NCBI RefSeq assembly: GCF_034702125.1
Contig: NC_085866.1
Location: 20,175,815-20,239,814, forward strand
Direction: 5' to 3'
Origin: Engraulis encrasicolus
Taxonomy: Eukaryota > Chordata > Actinopteri > Clupeiformes > Engraulidae
DNA: 64,000 nucleotides
Shown here: positions 1 to 64,000 of the stretch, one piece after another
Numbering within the stretch: the first letter of the stretch is position 1
Layout: each line of letters starts with the position of its first letter
Made by a program: the position numbers and the translations under genes
Notes under the pieces: model-generated
Database searches by the model: none
Told to the model about the DNA's origin: nothing
The model's input: the letters and a program-made list of their open reading frames with translations, nothing else

Positions 1-1399
1 TTTCACATGTAATACAACTGCTTATTTGATATTCCTTGAAGGCTGAAGGCTCAGTTGACAAGGGTCAAAACATGTAAGCACACCTGTTCCGCCAAAGTGC
101 GGCGCACTGCTCTGCCAACATTGGATTCCACTGTTTTCAATACAATCCCGCACACCAGTGCAGATTTCCACAGATGTCCGGACATTTGCGCCGGTGTGCA
201 GGGTTGTAATAGAAAACAGTGGAATCAGGGGTTGGCAGAGCAGTGCACCTACTGCACTTTGGCAGAACTAATGTGCAGAGTGCCTAATGCTGCAGGCCGT
301 TCAGCGAGGCTTTGCCTGCGGTGGCTCTGTCCTTTCCTGTAGTGTCTGCTAGAGAGAGCTGAGGTGGTTTGAGGCCCTGCCGTGTCTCCTCCACGGCAAG
401 GTTATAGAAACCTCAGACAATTTTTGTATGACATTAAATAAAATCGTTTCAGTTTAAGTTTAATGTTTATTTGACAGGGACAGTGCACAACATTGATCCA
501 GATTATAGCCGCAATTTCTAATTTTCATATGTTGTCCCTGGACAGAAATTGATGGTATTAGATTTAGGATTTTAGATTAGAGTATGTACAGTACATTTTC
601 TTTTGTTGATGTTGGTCAGCGTTTGTTACAGTTTATTGAGCCTGTTAACTGACTCATTTAAGTTACAGTATCTGAATGAAACTGTTGTTTCTAGAAGCTC
701 TTCTCCATGCCCCTCGCTAGCTAATAGGAACCTCAAGAGCCCTGTGCCTTTTGGCAATAAACCTGCCTAATCTTTCTTTTAGCATAGTCATCAACACCTA
801 AGCATATTTTTTGTACCAGCCTGTTAGTTTTTCATGCGTGGTAAGTTCAAATATTTCACGGCTCTTGGAAATCAGCAGAGAGGTACAGTACTTGCCATTT
901 TTCTAGCCCCTGAATTTCAGGAGCTCATTTGAGCGCTGAGCACTTTAGCGATAAGCGAGTTAATGAATTTCTAATTTGTGCCCTGGAGCATATGTGCAGC
1001 GATTACGACCCAAATTTTTTCTCATATCTCCTGTCTCATAATCAGTGCTGGCAGCAGTAGGGATGGTCCGTCTCAAAGGCCCAAATTTCACTCTTTATCT
1101 CCAAATTCGTAATTTCTTTGCAGCACAGTCATGACATTCATGGTCCTTCCTCAAGACCCAAATTCCTCAGATTTTCATGTTTCTTAAATATCTTCTTCAA
1201 GGATATGTTTTTTTTGCCGGCCTCCATGGAATTGACCCTACCAAAAAAGAAAACTCAAAATTCACTCATTTTCCTCTGACATTTCTTTGCACCAGAATTG
1301 TTGTTGGCAGCTGTGACCATGTCCTTGCCTTAAGAGGCAATGTTTCCTCATATTTTCATAATCCTCATGTTTCTCCCATATTTCTTTTTCCCCCAACAG
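1..1399 (+). other. huwe1 intron (3' part) upstream of the first exon in the window
   Basis: No coding segment is recognisable. It holds a foldback element (86-268), then unremarkable AT-rich sequence. At about 1020-1390 lie degenerate copies of an 80-220 bp segment (motifs ATTTCTTTGCA, CCTCAGATTTTCATG) running up to the exon 1 acceptor. Confidence 0.7.
86..268. repeat. Foldback (palindromic) MITE-like element
   Basis: Two arms of about 80 bp (about 86-170 and 190-268) are near-perfect reverse complements; the left begins GTTCCGCCAAAGTGC and the right ends GCACTTTGGCAGAAC. They share the core ATTCCACTGTTTTC. A related copy lies at about 10505-10765. No coding capacity. No clear target-site duplication was identified, so the superfamily is not assigned. 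Confidence 0.75.
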
Positions 1400-57277
<55,878 letters not shown>

Positions 57278-58377
57278 AGGACTTTCCTTATAACACACAC
57301 ATACACACACACATGCGTGCGTACACACACACAAACAAACACACACACACAATCACATCTCTACTGACACACCGGTTTAGCCTCTCTCATATTGTTAACT
57401 TATGACACAAGACCACAGACGCATATTCACACACTATCGTAGACATGGCCAAGCTCTCCTGTTTTGTTTTTTTTGTTTCTAATACGTATAAACCTGATGG
57501 CATTGGAGAGATGATGATGATGCAAACGTGATGCACGCGCGACAAGAGAGATCGGGCGGGCAAACTGGCGAGCAAGCAAAGAGTGACTTATTGACATTTG
57601 CCTATTACACACACAGCGCCTCACACGGACACACGGAACTGTATTTGGTATGTTTGTGTGTCTCCCTCCCTCTCCCTATTAAATTGCAAAACCTGAGACC
57701 TGAGATGCGGAGGATGATAATACTTTGGACTAATATGCGGAGAAGAAGATGATGATGAAGAAAACAAATGAAAAAAAGCAAACGAAAAAAAAAAGATGTT
57801 TCTCCATTTAGTTTTTCTCTGTACAAAAGGTTTGGGAGTTTATTATGTTTAATCTTTTTTTTCTCCTTTTTGGCTGTGTAAAAAAAAAAAAAAAGATAAA
57901 AAGACAAAAAGAAAGGTTGTGTGTGTGCAAGGATGGATATAAAACACTTGGGGGAAAACCGCTGATTGTCCTGCTAATTTGTGACCTCATGGCGAGATGG
58001 TGACCGTGGGGCAGGTGCGGGCGGGGCAAAGGGGCCTGGACGGCGGGGGGCATCTTCAGTTGAGCTGGGGGTAACGGAACAGGCTCTGGGGCCTTAGCAG
58101 GGTGAGCGCAGGGACTTTTCAAAAGTGTGACATTTATAAGGCAACTTTTGTGGTATTTTGGGGGGTGGGGGAGCAGAAGGGGGAGGGGGATATATTACAC
58201 AGAGATGAAAGGCTAAGAAGTGAAGGATTGCAGTTTTTGGGATTGGGGGTGTCGGGAGGGTTGGGGTGGGTTTGGGAATCCACAGGCGATGTGCCTGAGT
58301 GGGGGCGCGGTGGGGCGGGTGGGAATGTCCCCACTCCCAACAGCTGAAAACCAGCCTCTCCGCAAAAGAGATCAGAG

Positions 58378-58383
58378 AATAAA
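58378..58383 (+). terminator. huwe1: Upstream candidate poly(A) signal AATAAA
   Basis: AATAAA at 58378-58383, and another at 58394-58399, give possible shorter 3' UTR forms. Confidence 0.5.
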
Positions 58384-58583
58384 TTGCTACTTAAATAAAT
58401 GCATAAATCGAATTTGGTTGTGTGTTCTACAGTTGTTTCGTTCGTTTGCGTTGTTTGAAATTAAAAGATGCTGCCATTTGTACAGTAACCATTTCCTCAG
58501 CCAGTACACCCAAGGTCATCAACCTGATTATCTGTAAATGCAGGTATAATAATATAATGCAAACACCTCTTTTTGAGGTGAAT

Positions 58584-58589
58584 AATAAA
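58584..58589 (+). terminator. huwe1: Main candidate poly(A) signal AATAAA
   Basis: AATAAA followed by a GT/T-rich stretch (CTGTTTGTGCTCTGTTTTTG) within 25 nt, the usual downstream element. Confidence 0.7.
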
Positions 58590-58612
58590 ACCTGTTTGTG
58601 CTCTGTTTTTGT

Positions 58613-59135
58613 ATTGGAACATTAGTGCTATTTGTAGCTGAGTAGTTTGTCTGGCTGTTCCAAGGGAGATGGGCTAGACGAGAGTGACATGAGGGTGAAA
58701 ATCTATGTAACAGGGTTTAGCACAAAAGTTTGAAATTACGTTTGACCAGCCTCCAATGTGTGCAGTTTAACTAAAACATGTAGACAAACAATAATTTCTC
58801 TCACGCACACGCACACACACCTAACCTATTCAGGTGGTCTGTCTACTCTCTTAGCTGCCTACCTGTGTGCTGCTGGTCATGCATCCAAGTCTTTAAAAAT
58901 TGTATAGTTGGCATGAATCCAAAGATTTTCCACCTTGTCTGATATAAAGCTATATGCAAACATCAGTGTACCATGAGTGGGTATGATGTGAGAAGAATGA
59001 CAAATATTGCCAAAATTCTGACCAAGCAGCACGTGTGGCACAGCACAGCAGAGCTCCTCCACATCCACACCCACTCACCTCATGGCTTCCTGCGTAGCAC
59101 TGTTCAGAACAACCTTCTCTCCTACCGCCATCTCC
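58613..59135. other. Intergenic sequence after huwe1
   Basis: No gene, promoter or repeat recognised. Confidence 0.5.
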
Positions 59136-59268
59136 AGGGCTGCATTTCCCGAAAGTGTAGTTGATCACTATGGTAGATACTTTGTTGGTTTCAGTGCAAT
59201 TTCCCATTGGCAACTACCCAAGTTGCTAACTGCTAACAACTACGCTTTTGAGAAATGCACCCCAGCAT
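59136..59268. mobile_element. Palindromic MITE, second member of the 29134 family
   Basis: Ends GGGCTGCATTTCCCGAAAGTG / CTTTTGAGAAATGCACCCC and internal GTAGTTGATCA / GCTAACAACTACG are inverted repeats like those at 29134-29268. Confidence 0.75.
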
Positions 59269-59671
59269 GGGTACTACACTTCAGTGTGTGCATTCGTGGA
59301 GGTACTGTAGCAGCCCTCAGCATACTTCAGTGATGGGCACCTTGGATTAGTTACAAATCCAGTCTTACACACGCCAAATGACCTGGTTTTACCTGTCCAC
59401 TATCTGGTGAATTACTTGGTTAAAAATGATCAAATCTGGTCTTTTTGAATATGTGGCACTGGATTTAAGGACTCGTGGACTAATGAATCCAGGTTGTAAC
59501 AGAGATGGCCAATTTGGTAGACCAAGATAAAGGAAAGCACGCCTCACTTTTAAAAGAAATGTGCCCACGATTGGTCTCCTTAAGGGGACTTAGGAGTCAC
59601 TTTCACATGGATCTGGGAAAAGGTCAGTCTTCAATCATCTTTAACTCATCCACTGTCTCTGGTTTTACATC

Positions 59672-59905
59672 ATTATTACATTACATTACATTGCACTTAG
59701 CTGACGCTTTCATTTATTCAAAGCGACTTACAACTATTATTTTTTTCAGGGTATTGGTTACAGTCCCTGGAGCAATGTGGGGTTAGGTGCCTTGCTCAAG
59801 GGCACGTCAGCCATGAATGGAGAGGTCAGGGGGGATCCGAACCCGCAACGCCTAGATTGAAAGACCAAATCTCTTAACCACTAGGCCATGGCTGCCCACT
59901 GCTGC
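59672..59905 (-). repeat. tRNA-related SINE, minus strand
   Basis: The reverse complement starts TGGCCTAGTGGTTAAGAG (A box) and has GCGGGTTCGGATCC (B box), with the conserved body AAGCGACTTACAA and GCACTTAGCTGACGC toward its 3' end. A widespread fish family. Confidence 0.8.
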
Positions 59906-60584
59906 CCACCACATCACTGCTGTACTATACTCTCCATGAATGTATGAGGGTATAAAACCTTCACTTCATTGGTGCTGTGTGTTGGTGAGAGGCTGTCTGT
60001 TCTCTCCCGTTGATGTGTGCATGTGGGAGGTAGCAGGCTCCCCTGCTCCATTGATGTGCTTCCCAGTGGGGCTCAGCCTCAGTCTCTGTTTCCCCCTCAA
60101 GCCTGACTGCACCCAGCGGAGAGGGAGAGGGGTGTAGCAGCGCAGCACCCCTGGGCCTGTCAGAATCCATAACACTCAAAAAGTTTCACCGGCCTCACAC
60201 TCACCCATTCACACACACTGAGACTTTTCACCCACCTTCTCTCACACACAAAACATGATGTGTACACACTCTAGAATGCACTCACGAATGTACACCCTCT
60301 CTGTCTCGCACACTTTCTCTCTCACACACACACTCACGCTATCCCCAACAGCCATGGTCCATTCACTCTATGTGGCTGTTCACGGCTGGCTCCAGACAGC
60401 GCTGTGGGCTGTCTTTGTCTAATCCAGAGAGCTCTGGGTGTCGCTACTGTAGTCGTCTAATGCGACATGGGGACACGGTGGCTATTGGGTGTTTGGATGG
60501 ATTAGGTCACTTGGGCCTACAGCGTTGACTCTCCCTCCTATCCCCTCTTGCCTTCTTTCGTGTTTAAAGGAAGCGAAGGACAGC

Positions 60585-60750
60585 ACACTTCAGATTTTTT
60601 CCTTTTTTATTCTCCCACGAATGTTTCGGGCAGAGCCCTTCTTCAGCATGTAATGGCGATTGCCAAAACGCCCTGAAGAAGGGCTCTGCCTGAAACGTTC
60701 GTAGGCGAATAAACAAAGAAAAAATCTGAGGAGTGCTGTTCTTTTCTTCC
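60585..60750. mobile_element. Foldback element (long hairpin)
   Basis: Arms at about 60585-60645 and 60670-60745 are inverted: GGCAGAGCCCTTCTTCAG / CTGAAGAAGGGCTCTGCC with ACGAATGTTTC / GAAACGTTCGT. The loop is about 25 nt. Confidence 0.88.
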
Positions 60751-61419
60751 TTTATTCACTTATGTTTTATGTGGGATTCAGCACCCAGCAAAGAACTGTG
60801 ACAATAATTAGGCGATAGCGTGAGCGCATCTCCTCTACTTTTGAAGTTGTTCCATGTTAACCATGTGCCTGTTCACTTATTTGGCCTTACAGCACTGACT
60901 CCCTTCCTCTACCCCACTCCTCCCATATTATCCATGTTGCTTTTAATAATTTTTAATAAATTAATAATAATAATTGTATTTGTATAGCACTGTATCATAC
61001 AAGGCATGTAACTCAAAGTGCTTAACAAATGGGAAAAAAACATCATTGTTAGAGATGGATTTAAAAGGAGTGGTAGAGAGGAGAGGCAGAAATAGCAGGA
61101 AGGCAGAGGTAGAAGAGATAGATAGAGATTGTAGAGACATAGGTCAACGTAGGTTAGGACCAGGATTCTTAGAGACGTAAGGTCCATAGTGGCTGGGTCT
61201 AGCGCAAGTCATAGATAGTCCCGCTGAATTTGGGCGCTCAGATGCGGTCCCTGGTGGCATCAGGGGTGAAGAAAAACTCCCTTTCTCTTGATTCATAGCC
61301 TGGTTTTGGCCTGGTTTCCCTACAGCAGCGACTAACTCCTTGATTTTCCCCCTATTCCCTTCTTCCATGTTAGCTGTGTGGCTGTTCACTTGGGCCTACA
61401 GCACCACTTGTCACTCACT
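60751..61419. other. Intergenic sequence
   Basis: AT-rich sequence with GTATTTGTATAGCACTG and CAAAGTGCTTAACAA, resembling a common dispersed fish repeat end. No gene supported. Confidence 0.45.
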
Positions 61420-61922
61420 GCCTCTGCTCTCCTCTCCACCTCCCTCCCACCAATGTCGCTCCCTCTCTCCTCTCCACTGCTCTCTCCCTCTCTCCACCTC
61501 CCTCCCACCACTCTCCCTCTCTCTTCTCCACCTCCCTCTCACCACTCCCCCTCTCTCCTATCCACCTCCCCCTCTCCTCTCCACCTCCCTCCCACCAATC
61601 TCGCTCCCTCTCTTCTGTCCACCTCCCTCCCACCACTCTGTCCCTTCACTCTCTTCTGTCCACCTCCCTCCCACCTTTCCCCCTATCCTCTCCACCTCCC
61701 TCCAACACTCTCGCTCCCTCTCTCCTCTCCACCTTCCCACCACTCTCTCCCCCTCTGTCTCCTCTCCACCACTCTACCTCTCCTCTCCACTGCCCTCCCA
61801 CAACTTTCGCTCCCTCTCTCCTCTCCACCACTCTCCCCATCTTCTCTCCACCTCCTCCCACCACTCCCCCTCTCTCCTCTCACCCTCCCTCCCAGCAGTC
61901 TCTCCCTCTCTTCTACCTTCTT
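61420..61922 (+). repeat. Pyrimidine minisatellite (CCACCTCCCTCCCACCACTC units)
   Basis: About 500 bp of irregular repeats of CTCTCCTCTCCACCTCC type. Open frames of 190 codons here are low-complexity. Confidence 0.92.
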
Positions 61923-63044
61923 AACCGTGTTTCTGTGCTGTCACGGTTGAGGCAGCAAAAATAAATAAATAAATAAAAAGCCAGTTCCACCTCCAGGCCA
62001 ATAATGTTTCAGTAGCTGTGTGCCAAGGAAATATCAGAGGCACACACACACACACACATGCACACAGACAGAGAGAGACACACACACAGACTTGCTAATC
62101 TAATGGAGAGATGAAAGTGCTATGATTTACTCGTCTAGAGAGCCTCGTAATGAAGGTTGCCTCACCCGCCGTGCACCAAATTAGGACGCCAGCTAGACGC
62201 CTGTTGTCTGCTCTACTCTGTGTGGTGTGGTGTGTGCGTTTGTCTGTGCAGGACTGGACTGGGACGATAAACGCAACGGGCGTTTTTGACTTAAACTGGC
62301 ACCTCATTCATAGACTTTTTGTACTACAGGTACGTATATCTTGCTTGAGTCAGTCCACTGGCTATTCTATTGAAGATGGTTCACTGGGCTGCCCCCTGTT
62401 AACTGTGGGCGAGGCCATAAAAAGAAAAAAAAAGACTCAAATCGGCACCTGAAGACTGTCCGCTCACTGGGAAAATGCCTTGTATGCCAGATTACCAGTC
62501 TAGCCCTGTGTCTGTGTCTCCCTGTGTGTGGATTTCAGTGAGTGTGTAGGTATGTGTGTGTGTGTGGCGAGCCAATTTCACATCAAATGCGGTGTGCAGC
62601 ATCATGGGGTGCGGTCGGTGAGCCAGAGAGGAAAAGAAAAGAGAACAGATTTGCATTTTAAATGAGCTGGGTTTGAACATTTTGCCTACGATGGAAGGTG
62701 CTGCTGCTTGCAAAATAATCTCAACTACCAATCTCCCCCACAAACCCCCGTACCATACCATAAGTTTTGCCTGCCATGAAAAGACCGGGGGAGGACACAG
62801 GTGGGGAGGTTCATTACCTGATGCAAATTGACTAGTGCACACATCTGGACCAAGTGTTGGGCTTGGGCAGTTAGGGCAGGCTATTTTCTGGACAGTGGCG
62901 GTTCTAGACCAAAATTGCTAGGGGACTGGGGTTGGCCCAATGTGGGGTTTTTATTTTATTTTATTTTATTTGTTTACTTAACCTTTATTTTACCTGGAAA
63001 GGTTCCATTGAGTTAAAGTAACTCTTTTTCCAATTCTGTTATTT
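61923..63044. other. Intergenic sequence
   Basis: Short CA and GA runs at 62040-62090, and (ATTTT)n near 62952-62972. No gene recognised. Confidence 0.5.
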
Positions 63045-63135
63045 GCAGTGTTTACTTGTGTGCTGCGGTGTGCTGTTTCACAATGACAATGGAGTTGGAG
63101 TTTCCCAATGGGGCTATCACTTTTCTCTCCATGGT
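63045..63135 (+). repeat. SINE family A 3' fragment
   Basis: TTGTGTGCTGCGGTGTGCTGTTTCACAATGACAATGGAG resembles the 3' part of the SINE at 53911-54200. Confidence 0.65.
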
Positions 63136-63164
63136 AAAGTTTGGGAACCCCTGTTCCCCTTACC

Positions 63165-63345
63165 TGGTCCCGCCGTGGCCAACAGGTAGGGCACTCACCT
63201 GCCATGCGGCTGACCGGGGTTCGATTCCCTGCCTGGGTCCTTTGCTGCCCCTCCACATCTCCCGATCCCAATTTGCTTCCTGTTAACCTCACACTGTCCT
63301 ATCAAAGTCGGAAAAGACCAACAAAAAAAAAATCTTTAAAAACAC
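63165..63345 (+). repeat. tRNA-derived SINE, family B
   Basis: GCCGTGGCCAACAGGTAGGGCACTCA and GGGGTTCGATTCCCTGCC (B box), then CTCCACATCTCCCGATCCC and an A-rich tail. Same family as 54215-54390. Confidence 0.85.
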
Positions 63346-63456
63346 ATGCAGTGTTTACGTAAACGTCCCAGTGTATTTTCATGTTCATGTGCGAGACTGA
63401 CATACAGTGGTGTTGGTAATTGTGTTAGGTACACAAAATTCTGTTAGGCTATAGGG

Positions 63457-63795
63457 CAGGACTATTCAAATGGCGGCCCTGGGGCCAGATGCGGCCCTTG
63501 GACAGAAAAGTTCTGGCCCCCCTCAAGCCCCTTGAAATACAGAATCGTTTTTAGAGATAAAATTATGGGTTCCGTATCGAGCTGAAACTGGACACGGGAT
63601 GTTAAAATGCAAGAAATTACATTTAAGAAATGCAAAACTTTATGGGGGAGGACCCCCAGACCCCCCACTTCAATGAAGTGTCCCAGATTTTTTTCATTGG
63701 CAGTCGGCAACCATAATACATACGTATAGTTCGGCCCCTTTACTGGGAGGAATTTGAAAAACTGGCCCTTGTTGACATTTAATTGAATACCCCTG
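63457..63795. mobile_element. hAT MITE, 339 bp
   Basis: Ends CAGGACTATTCAA / TTGAATACCCCTG with perfect 8-bp flanks CTATAGGG (63449-63456, 63796-63803). Confidence 0.92.
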
Positions 63796-64000
63796 CTATA
63801 GGGTGCATAGACTGTACAGGCCTACGCTACGTACAGTATGTGTACAGTAGGTCGATAACCTCTGTTGACCTAACTGAAATCTGAGAGGACGGTGAACTCC
63901 ATTTATTTGTGTTTATCTTCCACCACTTTCCATCACTGAGCCTACAACACAATTCAATAACATGGATCACACTCAACCATTAACAGAGTGACTACACACA

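Larger units (their letters stand above)
57278..58610 (+). other. huwe1: huwe1 3' UTR
   Basis: Runs from the stop to about 20 nt past the last strong poly(A) signal. CA repeats at 57292-57350 and A-rich segments at 57770-57915. The end is inferred from signals, not from transcript data. Confidence 0.75.

Noticed and set aside
61340..61950. 190-codon frames after the 3' UTR
   Set aside because: Pyrimidine minisatellite; no domain and no start or splice context.
58613..64000. A second gene downstream of huwe1
   Set aside because: Small open frames only (under 110 codons outside the minisatellite), falling in MITEs, SINEs or ordinary sequence without splice or domain support.

Overview
The window is a stretch of a vertebrate, almost certainly ray-finned fish, nuclear genome. 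The evidence is small exons with GT-AG borders separated by introns full of (CA)n/(TG)n, (CT)n and (GA)n microsatellites, tRNA-derived SINEs, and many short hAT-, piggyBac- and Tc1-like non-autonomous elements. Nothing in it looks bacterial or viral.

It holds one protein-coding gene on the + strand: the 3' two thirds of HUWE1 (also called MULE or ARF-BP1), the giant HECT-type E3 ubiquitin ligase. I placed 43 coding exons between 1400 and the TAG stop at 57275-57277. Their lengths sum to 8,789 nt. After the first 2 nt, which finish a codon begun in an exon outside the window, they read as 2,928 codons plus the stop with compatible phase at every junction. Positions 1-1399 are intron. The 5' part of the gene (N-terminal solenoid, UBA, UIM, WWE) lies upstream of the window. 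In order the exons encode: solenoid segments (exons 1-3); the BH3-like motif (exon 4); more solenoid (exons 5-9); an acidic region (exons 10-14); a conserved linker (exons 15-18); a poorly conserved Ser/Pro/Glu-rich linker (exons 19-22); tandem ubiquitin-binding LP motifs (exons 23-24); conserved solenoid blocks interrupted by Ser-, Gly- and Ala-rich tracts (exons 25-35); and the HECT domain (exons 36-43), whose catalytic Cys codon is split by the last intron. The 3' UTR runs to about 58610, after an AATAAA at 58584-58589.

Intron 19 carries two let-7 family microRNA hairpins on the sense strand (about 23037-23118 and 24262-24358). They correspond to the let-7f-2/miR-98 pair that sits inside HUWE1 in mammals.

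The most unusual property is a recurrent rearrangement. At ten or more exons, the last bases of the exon plus the 5' splice site and the start of the intron (often a CA run) have been duplicated in tandem into the intron, giving rows of decoy exon tails with intact or decayed GT donors. The clearest cases follow exons 1, 5, 6, 7, 18, 30, 31, 37 and 38. A matching acceptor-side form occurs upstream of exons 3, 10 and 35. Other points of note are a GC-AG intron after exon 24, a triple NAG acceptor at the BH3 exon, a 1 kb pyrimidine minisatellite abutting exon 15, an hAT remnant encoding a broken BED finger, and nested transposons in the last intron.

The region after the 3' UTR (58613-64000) shows repeats and no gene that I can support.
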